From: Chryseobacterium taeanense
GTDB taxonomy: Bacteria > Bacteroidota > Bacteroidia > Flavobacteriales > Weeksellaceae
NCBI RefSeq assembly: GCF_900099685.1
Contig: NZ_FNDW01000001.1
Span: 558,001-622,000, forward strand
Length of the DNA: 64,000 nucleotides
Reading direction: 5' to 3'
Shown here one piece after another: positions 42,241-52,202 of this stretch. Made by a program: the position numbers and the translations under genes. Below the pieces are notes generated by a model. The model had not been told where the DNA came from. It searched no databases and worked only from the letters and a program-made list of their open reading frames with translations. Numbering within the stretch: the first letter of the stretch is position 1; every line of letters starts with the position of its first letter.

Positions 42241-45042
42241 TTATTTTACAGAAATTTCATCAATAAAAATATATGCGTCTCCGCCGGCTCCCTGGTGCCA
42301 CTCCGGAAGCTTCCCGAAATGATAGGCTTTTACTTTCAGAAAACGAGCCTGTGTCGGTAAAACCTCAGCGGAAAAGTCTTTTACCTGAACGTTTTCGTCT
42401 TTAGGATCGATTGTATTTTCTACCGTTTTCAGTAAAATGTAATCTTTGCCGTTGTTGGAAACGTAATATTCCACTTTTTTAGGCATTAAAATCCAGGCTC
42501 TGCTGTCCTGAAGATAAGTTGATGACAATTGGGTAAACTGTTGTGGAGATTTCATATCGATAATCGCTTCAAAAGTCTGTCCCTGATAGCCCAGCCATTC
42601 TCCTTTTCGCCAGTTGGTATCGCCGTTGATGCCATCGATTAGGGATAATTTTCCACTTGCTGTATATTGAGCAGTAGGAGTGGAATTTACTGTAATATCC
42701 CAGTTATTGGGTCTCCTGTTGGAGTTAGCTCTTACAATCGAACTTTTTTCACCATTTCTTTCGGCATACGCTGCAATCTGCGTTGTTTTTGTGATGGTAA
42801 ACGGCCCTTTATAAACGGTAAACATCTTTCTTACATTGGCATCTCCCTCATCGAGCGTTATGTAATAAATTTTATCTTCGGGATTTAATGCCGTGATTTC
42901 CACTTTCGTATTCAGATCAAAAATTCTTGCTGCTGAAATTACTGGCGATGCTGTGAGTTCATCATATTTAAAATCTTTAAAAGATTTCACGTTTTCAAAA
43001 CCAAGTTTTTTAAGCTCATCTCTGCTTGTATTTTTGGTGATCGTTCTTGTGGTTCCATCTTCCAGATGAATTTTAACCTCATCAAAATACGGCTTCGTAG
43101 TTTGCCATTCCGGCAGTCCCGGCGTTACAGAATAGATTCCTATGGAACTGAGAATGTACCATGCGCTCATTTGTCCGCAGTCTTCATTTCCGATAAGTCC
43201 GTCAGGTGCATTTTTATAATAATTATCGAGGATGAATTTAATTTTTGCATCTGTTTTTTCAGGTTTGTCGACATAATTATAGAGATAAGCAATATGGTGA
43301 CTTGGCTCATTTCCCTGAGCGTATTGTCCGATCAGCCCGGTGATATCTACCTGTTCTCTGCCGGTTGTTTTATCCGGTGCTGCGAAAATACCATCAATAA
43401 ACTGTTCAAATTTTTCTTTTCCTCCATGCGCTGCAATAAGTCCCGGAATATCCTGCTGAACAGAGTAGGAGTAATGCCATGAGTTTCCTTCCGTATAATT
43501 GTTGTTTACTTCTCTCGGGTCAAACGGCTCATACCAGTTTCCGTTTTTTCTCGGCTGCATAAATCCGTTTTTAGGATTGTAAAGATTTTTCCAGTTCTGG
43601 GAACGTTTCATGAAATACTGGTAATCTTCTTTTTTGCCTAAAATTTTAGCCATTTGGGCAATACACCAGTCGTCATAAGCATATTCTACCGTTTTGGAAA
43701 CGCTTTCATGTTCATCATCAATACTGATGAAGTTATTTTGCTTATATGCATTTAAACCGAAAATATGAAGCATGGCAGAATGTTTTGATGCTTCAAAAGC
43801 TTTTTCGTAATCAAATCCTGTAATTCCTTTCGCCATAGCATCTGCAATCACAGAAACTGAGTGATAACCTATCATACATTCCGTTTCATTGGAAGCCAGT
43901 TCCCATACCGGCAGCTTTCCGCCCTGCTCGTATTGTTTAATAAAAGTATTGATGAAATCAGCCGTTCTTTTTCTGTCAATTAAAGTCATCAGCGGATGTG
44001 CACCCCGGAAAGTATCCCAAAGTGAAAAAACAGTGTAGTAATCAAAGCCATTGGCCATATAGAATTTATTGTCGCGGCCTCTGTATTTTCCGTCGACATC
44101 CATATAAATGTTGGGCTGTGTGAAAACATGATACATAGCGGTGTAGAAAACGGTCAGTTTATCTTTATCGGAAGATTTAACTTCTATTTTCGACAGTTCT
44201 TTATTCCAGTCTGCTACAGCTTGTTTCCTTACGGCTTCAAAGTCATTCGATTTACCTTCTGCCAGCATATTTTTTCCTGCGCCTTCATAACCTGTCGAGG
44301 AGATTGATACTTTTACAAGAATTTTCTCTCCTTTTTTAACGTTAGCTGAAAAAGCTAAGGCGAGTTTTGTTCCTGTAATAAGATTCGCTTCATTTTTTCC
44401 GTTCGCCAATTTTTTCGAGATTTTCAACGGTTTTGAAAATTCAATTCTTGCATAAATGTATTGGTTGGTCGCCCACGCTTCACTTCTACGGAAAACTTCG
44501 ATGGTTTTGTCATCGATGATTTTAACTTCACCTTCTAATAATTTATCTCTGTGATTTAGGTCTAAAATAATATTGGCAGTTCCCGCATTGTTGAATGTAT
44601 ATTCATGATAACCGACTCTTTTTGTTGTTGTTAATTTTACGTCAATATTATGTTTATCTAATTTTACCGAATAAAATCCTGCCGTAGCTTTTTCGTTCTT
44701 ATGGGAAAATTTTGATGAATATTCTTTTGGGGTAAGGCTTGGTTTCCCCATCGTCGGCATCAGCATAATGTCTCCATAATCCGATACTCCAGTTCCATTG
44801 AGGTGTGTATGCGAAAATCCGTAAATCACTGAATCTGAATAATGATATCCGCTGCAGCCATCCCAACTTCCGTCGATTCTTGTATCCGGAGAAAGTTGCA
44901 CCATTCCGAAAGGAACAGTAGCTCCCGGAAAGGTGTGTCCATGACCGCCTGTTCCGATAAATGGATTTACATATTGCGAATAATTTTGTGAAAATGCATT
45001 ATGAAAAATAATTCCTAAAAGAACGATTAATATTCTTTTCAT
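42241..45042 (-). CDS. GH92 family alpha-mannosidase, exported
   Basis: A 933-residue secreted glycosidase. After the signal peptide (ending NAFSQ) comes the GH92 signature: NYSQYVNPFIGTGGHGHTFPGA, GSWDGCSGYHYSD and FSHTHLNGTGVSDYGDI. Further GH92 stretches are WDTFRGAHPLMTL, EGNSWHYSYSVQQDI and the acidic NEDCGQMSAWYILSSIGIYS, so the catalytic module spans about residues 20-680. A chitobiase-C-like fibronectin segment follows (about 690-765), then a discoidin/F5/8-type domain (about 790-933). GH92 enzymes are Ca2+-dependent exo-alpha-mannosidases acting on N-glycan or yeast mannan side chains. No Sus genes are adjacent. Confidence 0.94.
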   Translation of the reverse strand: MKRILIVLLGIIFHNAFSQNYSQYVNPFIGTGGHGHTFPGATVPFGMVQLSPDTRIDGSWDGCSGYHYSDSVIYGFSHTHLNGTGVSDYGDIMLMPTMGKPSLTPKEYSSKFSHKNEKATAGFYSVKLDKHNIDVKLTTTKRVGYHEYTFNNAGTANIILDLNHRDKLLEGEVKIIDDKTIEVFRRSEAWATNQYIYARIEFSKPLKISKKLANGKNEANLITGTKLALAFSANVKKGEKILVKVSISSTGYEGAGKNMLAEGKSNDFEAVRKQAVADWNKELSKIEVKSSDKDKLTVFYTAMYHVFTQPNIYMDVDGKYRGRDNKFYMANGFDYYTVFSLWDTFRGAHPLMTLIDRKRTADFINTFIKQYEQGGKLPVWELASNETECMIGYHSVSVIADAMAKGITGFDYEKAFEASKHSAMLHIFGLNAYKQNNFISIDDEHESVSKTVEYAYDDWCIAQMAKILGKKEDYQYFMKRSQNWKNLYNPKNGFMQPRKNGNWYEPFDPREVNNNYTEGNSWHYSYSVQQDIPGLIAAHGGKEKFEQFIDGIFAAPDKTTGREQVDITGLIGQYAQGNEPSHHIAYLYNYVDKPEKTDAKIKFILDNYYKNAPDGLIGNEDCGQMSAWYILSSIGIYSVTPGLPEWQTTKPYFDEVKIHLEDGTTRTITKNTSRDELKKLGFENVKSFKDFKYDELTASPVISAARIFDLNTKVEITALNPEDKIYYITLDEGDANVRKMFTVYKGPFTITKTTQIAAYAERNGEKSSIVRANSNRRPNNWDITVNSTPTAQYTASGKLSLIDGINGDTNWRKGEWLGYQGQTFEAIIDMKSPQQFTQLSSTYLQDSRAWILMPKKVEYYVSNNGKDYILLKTVENTIDPKDENVQVKDFSAEVLPTQARFLKVKAYHFGKLPEWHQGAGGDAYIFIDEISVK

Positions 45043-45171
45043 TAGATATAAATTAAAATTTCCCTAAAATACTATAAAATTACGTTATCCAAAAGAAAAT
45101 ATCTATCAGTCTCTTTACTTATTCTAAATAGGTTAATTTTTCGTAAATTTGTAAACAATTTTATTAGTTTT

Positions 45172-46278
45172 ATGTTGACGAAAGAAAAGGTTCAGGATTT
45201 CCTTAAAGAGATAGAAGTTGATGATTTGGTGAACAATCTTCAGATCATGGGCAATGATGTATATATTGACATGACAGCTCATTCGCCAGCCATGCACGAA
45301 AAGAAAAAGCTTGAAGCTGCGATGAAACAGGCTTTTGCCAGCGAGTTTGGTGAAGATATCAACCTTAAATTGAAAATCGTTTCTCCGGAGCCGAGCGAAA
45401 TTCAGCAGAGCCAGATTAAAGGAAAGCAAATCCATGGAATTCAGAATATTATAGCTATTGCTTCCGGAAAAGGAGGGGTAGGAAAGTCTACGGTTTCTGC
45501 AAATATGGCAGTTACATTAGCTAAAATGGGCTTTAAAGTTGGTTTATTAGATGCAGACATTTATGGACCTTCAGTTCCTACCATGTTTGATACGGAAGGA
45601 CAAAAGCCGATCTCTGTAGAAATCGACGGAAAAAATTTGATGAAACCCATTGAAAATTATGGCGTGAAAATGCTTTCCATCGGATATTTTTCAGGAGCCA
45701 ATCAGGCGGTAGTCTGGAGAGGGCCGATGGCTTCAAAAGCATTAAACCAGATGATTCGGGATGCTGCATGGGGAGAATTGGATTTCCTGCTGATCGATCT
45801 TCCTCCGGGAACGGGTGATATTCACCTTTCGATTATTCAGGAAGTTCCTGTGACGGGTGCTGTGATCGTAAGTACGCCTCAACATGTCGCTTTGGCGGAT
45901 GTAAGAAAAGGTATTGCTATGTTCCAGATGGAGAGCATTAATATTCCTGTTCTTGGATTAATAGAAAATATGGCGTATTTTACACCGGAAGAATTACCAG
46001 ATAATAAATATTACATTTTTGGTAAGCAGGGAGCGCAATATATGGCTGAAGATCTTGGAATACCTGTGTTGGGAGAAATTCCTCTTATCCAGAGTATCAG
46101 AGAAGCGGGGGACGTTGGTAGACCAGCGGCGCTGCAGGAGAACTCCAAGATTTCAGAGATCTATACGGAAACGGCAAGAAATATGGTGGAGAGTCTTGTG
46201 GAAAGAAATAAAAACCTTCCTCCTACGGAAGCTGTTAAGATCACTACGATGGCAGGATGCTCACCAAAAGCGAAATAA
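45172..46278 (+). CDS. Mrp/NBP35-type iron-sulfur carrier ATPase
   Basis: A 368-residue P-loop ATPase (Mrp/ApbC). The N-terminal MIP18-like domain covers about residues 1-80 and the ATPase domain starts near residue 98 with ASGKGGVGKSTVSANMA. DADIYGPSVPTM is the deviant Walker motif region, and LIDLPPGTGD the switch II. It carries and transfers Fe-S clusters. A -7 box TAAATTTG lies at 45144-45151. It precedes the NifU-type scaffold, so the two form a small Fe-S operon. Confidence 0.94.
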   Translation: MLTKEKVQDFLKEIEVDDLVNNLQIMGNDVYIDMTAHSPAMHEKKKLEAAMKQAFASEFGEDINLKLKIVSPEPSEIQQSQIKGKQIHGIQNIIAIASGKGGVGKSTVSANMAVTLAKMGFKVGLLDADIYGPSVPTMFDTEGQKPISVEIDGKNLMKPIENYGVKMLSIGYFSGANQAVVWRGPMASKALNQMIRDAAWGELDFLLIDLPPGTGDIHLSIIQEVPVTGAVIVSTPQHVALADVRKGIAMFQMESINIPVLGLIENMAYFTPEELPDNKYYIFGKQGAQYMAEDLGIPVLGEIPLIQSIREAGDVGRPAALQENSKISEIYTETARNMVESLVERNKNLPPTEAVKITTMAGCSPKAK

Positions 46279-46318
46279 TATTTTCAATAATTGAAAAAAC
46301 CAACTGAACAGAAGAAAT

Positions 46319-46567
46319 ATGGAAACAAATATAACACACGAAGATACCGTAACAAGGGTAATGGAAGCGCTGGAAAGCATTCGTCCTTTTTTGAATAAAG
46401 ACGGCGGCGATATAGAGCTTATTGATGTGAAAGATAACCTGGTTTATGTAAAGCTTTTGGGCAATTGTTCCGGATGTTCGTTGAACTTTTCAACTTTGAA
46501 ATTGGGAGTTGAAAATACCATAAAACAACATGCTCCGGAAATCGAAAAAGTGATAAGCGTAGAGTAA
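46319..46567 (+). CDS. NifU-type Fe-S scaffold protein
   Basis: An 82-residue NifU C-terminal domain protein with the cluster-binding CSGC (in LLGNCSGCSLNFSTL). It assembles [4Fe-4S] clusters for delivery by the adjacent Mrp ATPase. The gap to Mrp is 40 bp and a strong terminator follows. Confidence 0.94.
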   Translation: METNITHEDTVTRVMEALESIRPFLNKDGGDIELIDVKDNLVYVKLLGNCSGCSLNFSTLKLGVENTIKQHAPEIEKVISVE

Positions 46568-46587
46568 GAATTTAAAGATATATTCTT

Positions 46588-46620
46588 AAGACAGATCCGG
46601 GTGGGTCTGTCTTTTTTTTT
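46588..46620 (+). terminator. Terminator of the Mrp-NifU unit
   Basis: AAGACAGATCC and GGGTCTGTCTT pair (one T-G), with a run of nine or more T. Confidence 0.88.
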
Positions 46621-47171
46621 CTTAACTTGAAAAATAAAAACTGATATTAATCATTAACAACGCTTCTGAATTGGGTAAGTAATTCAAATTTTTTTACGAG
46701 TTTTAAAGCGTGTTATTTCAAAGGATGGGATTTGAACCACCCTTGCAAGGTTTTAATAATATTTTAGGAGTTATTATGTTAAAAAACACTGTAAATATCT
46801 GTATTTAAGAAATGTTAAAAATAATTATGAAAATTTTATAGTAATAATTCTACTCCGTTGTGAATATTATATGTGTTATTTTTGTAAAAAAATATTTACG
46901 GTGCTATATGGGGATGTGTGCTTGTAATATACTTTTTTATTCATACGCTTTCGAGGTTTAATAATTTTTAACGATGTTAAAAATTATTTCAATTTTTTGA
47001 ATTCCGGAAATTTCGGGATAGTAGAATTGTGTGTTGAAACGCCCTTAAACAGAGGAGAAATGTATATTATAATGCTGTGTAATTGGTCTGTAACTTGTAT
47101 TGAAAATATAAAAAAAATGAGACAAACTTTTTTCCATTCTTCCGGGAAATTTTATTTAAAAAACTAACTCT
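46621..47171. other. Long AT-rich spacer before the LuxR-type regulator
   Basis: About 550 bp with no convincing gene. It contains scattered TTTTTGTAAAA-like AT tracts, and GGATGGGATTTGAACCACCC at 46725-46744, which looks superficially like a tRNA T-arm but does not pair. It probably holds the regulator's control region, but I could not pick a promoter. Confidence 0.45.
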
Positions 47172-47786
47172 ATGAAAAATATACTCATTGCTGACGGTCA
47201 TTATGTTGTAAGGACAGGTACAGCTCTGGTGCTAAAATCAAAACTTCAATATCCTTGTAACATAGATTTTGCAGAAACCTATTCTGAAACGAAAGAAATG
47301 GTCTCTGAAAATACGTATGACCTGTTGATTATTGATATCGATATACCAGGCAGTATCTTTAAAGCAATGGTAAAAGATCTGAAGAAAAAACAGAAACATC
47401 TCAAAATTCTATTTTTTTCCACCTATGATGAAAACGTAGGGATACAATATATTGAAGAAGGCGCAACGGGATATCTTAGTAAGGGTGCCACAGAAGCAGA
47501 AATTCTGACAGCTGTAAGCAGTATGTTTGAAGAAGGCTATTACTATACGATGAACATGATGAAGAAGCTGGTGACTCATTCTACAAACAGTCATTCTGTA
47601 GAGCGGCTTTCAAAAAGAGAATTTCAGATTTTCAAACTGCTGGCACAAGGAAACGGAAATATTGAAATATCAAATATCCTGAATCTTAAAATGTCTACCA
47701 TAAGCACTTACAAGAAAAAAATCTTCGAAAAACTGAAGGTGAAAAATGTGGTTGACCTTGTGCGAATTTATGATGATATGCATTAA
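47172..47786 (+). CDS. Orphan NarL/FixJ-type response regulator
   Basis: A 204-residue regulator with a receiver domain (residues 1-120) and a LuxR-type HTH (about 140-200: ERLSKREFQIFKLLAQGNGNI and LKMSTISTYKKKIFEKLKV). The phospho-acceptor Asp is in DLLIIDIDIPGS, but the usual second acidic residue of the DD pair is replaced in LIADGHYVVRTG. No kinase gene is next to it. It may work with an unlinked kinase or without phosphorylation. It is an isolated gene with a long AT-rich upstream region. Confidence 0.88.
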   Translation: MKNILIADGHYVVRTGTALVLKSKLQYPCNIDFAETYSETKEMVSENTYDLLIIDIDIPGSIFKAMVKDLKKKQKHLKILFFSTYDENVGIQYIEEGATGYLSKGATEAEILTAVSSMFEEGYYYTMNMMKKLVTHSTNSHSVERLSKREFQIFKLLAQGNGNIEISNILNLKMSTISTYKKKIFEKLKVKNVVDLVRIYDDMH

Positions 47787-47857
47787 GATAAATGGTGAAA
47801 TTTTAAATTTTCACCAAATTATTTTTTTAAGGACATTGTAAGATTTTGAGTTTAATG

Positions 47858-47883
47858 AAAAAAAAGAGCCCCAACCGAGGCTC
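47858..47883 (-). terminator. Terminator of the large T9SS gene
   Basis: On the minus strand GAGCCTC and GGGGCTC form a 7-bp stem with a 4-nt loop, followed by eight T. Confidence 0.88.
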
Positions 47884-47907
47884 AATTCAATCAAATAATA
47901 TTACATT

Positions 47908-50900
47908 CTATTTTACAACCACTCTTTTCATATGTCCTTCGGAGGTCTTTATGAGATAGACTCCGGTAGAAAGTTTCGAAGTATCAATGGTTAAAGCATT
48001 CTTTTCTTTACCGATTAGTTTTCCGGACATATCATACAGCTCATAACCCTGTGCTCTGTTGAAATAAAGCGTATTTCCTTTCGCAACCGGGTTCGGAAAT
48101 ATGTTGAATGTGGCTTTCTCATTTTTCATTTCACCTGTTGCCAGACTACCAGCGCCGGTAACTTCATACATTGATAAGGTTCCGCTGATTTCGTTGGCAA
48201 GAATTACATATCCTTTTCCTGTTGTTGTGTTTTCAGGAGCAATATAAATGATTCCCTCCGGACCATTGTCACCGCCATAAGCCGATGTCATACGAGAATT
48301 TTTATAATCTGTAAATGTAGGGTTGTTTGGATCTGTGATGTTGTAGACCATTACTCCTCCTGTTCTTTCGAGTGTGATGAAAGCATACGTCTGCCCATTT
48401 ATATTTCCTAAAGTAACGCCTTCCGGCTCAGGCCCTTTAGCCCGGCTTCTGTTTTTTACGGTATTCGATTCGTTATCGGTATTAAAGAGTAAAGGATAAT
48501 TTGCCGAGATATATCGCTCAAACTGATCTCCACTGTCATATACAATCTGTTGGGTATCTGCGTTGAAAATTGAAAAAGAGCGTGCTCCTAAAGCTGCTAT
48601 TTCTTCAAAGTCCGCATCACTGTCGGTATTTCCGGTAGCATTGGAAACCCTGAATCTTCCAAGGTTGTAGGAAGCTTTTAAAATAGCTGATTGAGGGAAT
48701 AATGAAGCGTCCAGTGTATAATTATTGGCTCCAACCGTCGTTCTTTCGCTGAATCCTGAAAGATCTTTTTCATCGCCCTCGTTAGCAGTTACGATATAAT
48801 GGGTATTCCCAACCTTGTAATTCTGAACAGCATCCGGAGTGTAATACGTTTTTACCGGCCAGTTGGCAATTAGAATTTCATTGTTGTTATCGGAAGTATC
48901 AAAGCCGTTTCCGGGAATGCTCATATCTTTTTTACCTAGTCCCCAGATTTCTGTAATGGTTTTTGTGGCTAAATTCACTTCGGCCACTGCATTATTTTCC
49001 TGAAGGGTCACCCAGGCTTTCTGGCTGTCGGAGCTAATCGTAATGTATTCAGGTTCGAGATCCTGAGAAAGCGTGTTATTGGTTCTTACTTTTCTTAGAC
49101 CTGTTGCTGTTAAAGCTGCTACCTGCGAATCGAAGGCATTAAAATTAAGTGTTGTTACATTGCTTTGGGTAAGATTGGCAACTCCTCCAGAAATATCAAT
49201 GATGCTTATTGTTCCTTCCGGATCTACCGTGTAGGCATCGTTCGGTTCTCCTTCATTGGCGGTCATTACTTTTGTGCCATCCGGAGAAAAAGTAATCATA
49301 TCCGGTAATGCACCTACTGTTACCTGTTTAAGGAAATTACCGTTAATGTCAAAGAAAACGACTGAGCCGTTCTGCTGTGGATTGGTATTAGGTGACGCGG
49401 CAGCAATGATCCCGTTCTTTACGGCAATGCTGGTAATACCACCATAAGGAGCCATATTAATGGTATTGATTACCGATGGTGTAGTTGGATTGCTGAAGTT
49501 AATAATGTCAAAAACATCAGTGATTGAACTGATTGTAAATAACCTCTGAGTTGCAGGGTCATGAACGACAATTTCCGTAGAACTATTGTTGTTTCCTGAC
49601 GGATCAAAACTTCCGATATAATTTAATGCGATTTGATGGGAAGGAGTCGGCGCAGCCTTGTCATTGTCAATAATATAAACAGTAGCATTAGGATCTCCGG
49701 AAATGGTTGCGCCTACGGGATTTTCAAGGCTTACCACGAAATATTCGGCCTGTTGCTCTTCTAAAGTGTCATCAATGATGGGAATATTTACGGTATAGCT
49801 CGTTGTAGATGAATTAATATTGATAGTCTGATTCGCTAAAGTAAAATCATTATTGTCTGCAGTACTGAACGGAGCTGGCTTTACCACAAGATTTACGGTA
49901 GCGTTTGACGGATTGGTAACATTTAATTTAAATGCTAAAGTTCCTGAGTTTTCATTGACCTTAATAAAATTTTTTTCTAAAGAAACTGAAGTTCCGCCTG
50001 TTGTAAATGTTGTGGCTGTTACCAATGTCACCGCATTATCACTTGTATCCTCAACAGTATTTGGTTTTAGCGCCAGATAATACGTCTGATTAGGACCTAA
50101 AACTGTTGTTGGTATGATGGTAATCTTATTATTTGAAAAAGTAGTTGTGAAAGGTATCTGAGTTCCTGAAGCATTCCCCAAACGGAAATCAACAAGATCT
50201 TGTGCATTAGAATCGTTTATGGCAGAATCATCGATTAACCTTACATTTTCATTAAATGAAATAGTAGGATTTATAGTAGCTAAAACATTATTCGCATTAT
50301 TTGAAGGAAGATAAGTGACAGTTGGCGGTGTAGTGTCTGCTCCGTTTATTGCGGTCGCATCTACGGTAAAATTGTCGAAGCGGTTATTTCCTCCCGTTCC
50401 TCCTCCGGTAGCAGAAAATTCTACCTTAAGCTTAAAATTGGGATTATTAGCCACACCTGCTACTCCGGAAAGATCAAATGTAATCAATTGCGGATTAGCA
50501 TCTTGAGGAGAAACAGTCTGATATGGCTGAAAATTAGTTCCGTCCGTAGAATAAGACCATGTCTGTGTCCCTGCTCCTGAACCTGATCTTCTTGTCGTAA
50601 ATTTCACCACAACATTTTGATATCCTGTCGTTGGCAGATTGAACTGGAGGTTGCCGTTAATAGGAATATTATATCTTAAATGGCTACCGGCAGCATCTCC
50701 ATTTCTTGCATTGAGATTTTCAACGCTAAAATTTTGTCCTGTACCGCCTGCGAAATCTATTTCAGTTGTGCCGCTAATTACGGCATTCATTGATCCTCCG
50801 GTTAGGCTTAACGTAGGAGTTGTGATGGATGCGACAGAAGTATTATTATTAAAATTCCAGTAATGGATAAGAGATGTCTGCCCGAAAACTGCTCCCTGAA

Positions 50901-50949
50901 GGAAAAATGCAGCTATTACAGAACCTTTTAAAAAGTAATGATTAATCAT
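47908..50949 (-). CDS. Choice-of-anchor I surface protein with T9SS sorting signal
   Basis: A 1013-residue exported protein. Domain order: signal peptide (ending GAVFGQ); an N-terminal lectin-like beta-sandwich (LIHYWNFNNN, to about residue 205); an Ig-like Big_5 domain (TPPTVTYLPSNNANNVLATINPT, to about 320); a Calx-beta-like domain (about 325-430); a WD-like beta-propeller of the choice-of-anchor I family (about 440-930; FSPDGTKVMTANEGEPNDAY); and a type A T9SS signal (FNIFPNPVAKGNTLYFN through GVYLIKTSEGHMKRVVVK). I start at MINHYF at 50949, which gives a normal signal peptide. It would be secreted and attached to the cell surface. Confidence 0.9.
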   Translation of the reverse strand: MINHYFLKGSVIAAFFLQGAVFGQTSLIHYWNFNNNTSVASITTPTLSLTGGSMNAVISGTTEIDFAGGTGQNFSVENLNARNGDAAGSHLRYNIPINGNLQFNLPTTGYQNVVVKFTTRRSGSGAGTQTWSYSTDGTNFQPYQTVSPQDANPQLITFDLSGVAGVANNPNFKLKVEFSATGGGTGGNNRFDNFTVDATAINGADTTPPTVTYLPSNNANNVLATINPTISFNENVRLIDDSAINDSNAQDLVDFRLGNASGTQIPFTTTFSNNKITIIPTTVLGPNQTYYLALKPNTVEDTSDNAVTLVTATTFTTGGTSVSLEKNFIKVNENSGTLAFKLNVTNPSNATVNLVVKPAPFSTADNNDFTLANQTININSSTTSYTVNIPIIDDTLEEQQAEYFVVSLENPVGATISGDPNATVYIIDNDKAAPTPSHQIALNYIGSFDPSGNNNSSTEIVVHDPATQRLFTISSITDVFDIINFSNPTTPSVINTINMAPYGGITSIAVKNGIIAAASPNTNPQQNGSVVFFDINGNFLKQVTVGALPDMITFSPDGTKVMTANEGEPNDAYTVDPEGTISIIDISGGVANLTQSNVTTLNFNAFDSQVAALTATGLRKVRTNNTLSQDLEPEYITISSDSQKAWVTLQENNAVAEVNLATKTITEIWGLGKKDMSIPGNGFDTSDNNNEILIANWPVKTYYTPDAVQNYKVGNTHYIVTANEGDEKDLSGFSERTTVGANNYTLDASLFPQSAILKASYNLGRFRVSNATGNTDSDADFEEIAALGARSFSIFNADTQQIVYDSGDQFERYISANYPLLFNTDNESNTVKNRSRAKGPEPEGVTLGNINGQTYAFITLERTGGVMVYNITDPNNPTFTDYKNSRMTSAYGGDNGPEGIIYIAPENTTTGKGYVILANEISGTLSMYEVTGAGSLATGEMKNEKATFNIFPNPVAKGNTLYFNRAQGYELYDMSGKLIGKEKNALTIDTSKLSTGVYLIKTSEGHMKRVVVK

Positions 50950-51138
50950 TTTTGCTGATATTAATTTATGCAAAAATGAAACTTCTCCTTTTTAAATATT
51001 TTAAGTTAATTTTAATAAATGATTAATAAATAGGTTAATATTATCAGATGCGATGAATAAAATGTAAAACCGTAAATAATGTATCGTTATTAGAAAGTCC
51101 CAAAAACGATTTTTTAATTTCACTGTATATCAGTTTTT

Positions 51139-51291
51139 TTACTTGGATACGTGTCCTGAAAAATTCAGGTTTTTCCCTGTAGTTTTCCGTCCTTCAAGAG
51201 GATGTTTCTGCATATAAAAAAATCCCGAAATAGCAGTCAGAACCAATAAAATAAAAGCAACCAGAAAAATTCTCTTTATCATTTCTTTCAT
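51139..51291 (-). CDS. Small single-pass membrane protein
   Basis: A 50-residue ORF beginning MKEMIKRIFLVAFILLVLT and ending with the charged stretch RKTTGKNLNFSGHVSK. One transmembrane helix spans about residues 8-27. Its start codon overlaps the stop of the upstream NAD(P)-binding protein gene in ATGA (51291-51288), which is strong evidence for translational coupling. Function is unknown. Confidence 0.7.
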   Translation of the reverse strand: MKEMIKRIFLVAFILLVLTAISGFFYMQKHPLEGRKTTGKNLNFSGHVSK

Positions 51292-51941
51292 ATTGCAAGA
51301 TTTTTAATGTCCTTAATTTCTAATGTTGAGGTGGGATATCCTTTTTGCACCGCATTGATCATTGCTCTGCCCACTTCTTGTAAAGTTAATGATTTTGATG
51401 GGAATATAGCAGGAAAAAACCAAATAAAAGGTTTGAAAAACCATTTTACATTTTTCTGACCTTCAAGAGGTTTCATAAATCCGGGACGAAAATTGTACAC
51501 ACCGCGGAATCCAAGTTTTCTTAAATCATTTTCTGTTTTTCCTTTTACCCTTGCCCACATAAATTTACCGCTTTCCGTTTTGTCTGTATGAGCACCAGAA
51601 ACGTAGTTGAAAACCATATCAGGGTTTTGTGTCAGAACAGCTCTGGCGAAATGCATTGTGGTGGCATATGTGATTTTGGTATATTCTTCTTCGCTCATGC
51701 CTACACTGCTGATGCCGGCACAAAAGAAAGTTGCATCGTATCCTTTAAAATTTTCATCATTAAGATCAATTTCAAGAAAGTCTGGAACAATATATTCTTT
51801 CAGTTTTGCGTGCTTTTTTCCGGCAGGTTTCCGGCTTACACTCAGTATTTCTGAAACATTGGGATTCTCCAGGCATTCCATCAGAACGCCTTCGCCCACC
51901 ATTCCTGTAGCTCCTGTCAGGATTATTTTAATTGAGTTCAT
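51288..51941 (-). CDS. NAD(P)-binding epimerase-like protein
   Basis: A 217-residue short-chain/atypical SDR protein. The dinucleotide loop is ILTGATGMVGEGVL at the N-terminus; FFCAGISSVGMSEEEY and FNYVSGAHTD are the following SDR stretches, the latter taking the place of the usual YxxxK region. Such proteins are annotated as NAD-dependent epimerase or NmrA-like. I start at MNSIKIILTG at 51941. A longer open frame upstream has no start support. It overlaps the small membrane protein gene by 4 bp. Confidence 0.85.
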   Translation of the reverse strand: MNSIKIILTGATGMVGEGVLMECLENPNVSEILSVSRKPAGKKHAKLKEYIVPDFLEIDLNDENFKGYDATFFCAGISSVGMSEEEYTKITYATTMHFARAVLTQNPDMVFNYVSGAHTDKTESGKFMWARVKGKTENDLRKLGFRGVYNFRPGFMKPLEGQKNVKWFFKPFIWFFPAIFPSKSLTLQEVGRAMINAVQKGYPTSTLEIKDIKNLAI

Positions 51942-52100
51942 TTTTATAATGTTATTATTATTCCTGACGTATCTGATGGGTTTTTGCTTTATATGATTAC
52001 CCAAAATTGAGATAAATTTTATAGGATATGTTTTGTGAGAACTTTAGTCAGTACTCCGCCTATTTCTTTTTTCGGAAAATACTTCTGAAACGACAAAGTC

Positions 52101-52201
52101 CTAGCCCCGATTGAGCGGTATGTTTGAGCTCTTTTCTGTTTTCGGCGGGCGAAGCCCGCCGAAAACAGAAAAAGCGAGTAGCGAAAGCGGGAAATAGCTA
52201 C
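52101..52201 (-). repeat. Terminator-linked hairpin element, copy B
   Basis: Same family as copy A at 34266. On the minus strand it begins GGTAGCTATTTCCCGCT, contains CGCTACTCGC, a hairpin whose arms GTTTTCGGCGGGC / GCCCGCCGAAAAC enclose TTC, and ends AGCTCAAACATACCGC through GGGGCTAG. The flanks match copy A at nearly every base, while the hairpin arms are different sequences that each pair perfectly. It follows directly behind the ppx terminator's T run in the direction of transcription, as copy A does behind the symporter terminator. Confidence 0.85.
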
Positions 52202-52202
52202 C

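Noticed and set aside
46725..46744. GGATGGGATTTGAACCACCC, similar to a reverse-strand tRNA T-arm
   Set aside because: The T-stem pairs poorly and no acceptor, D or anticodon arm can be formed on either side.
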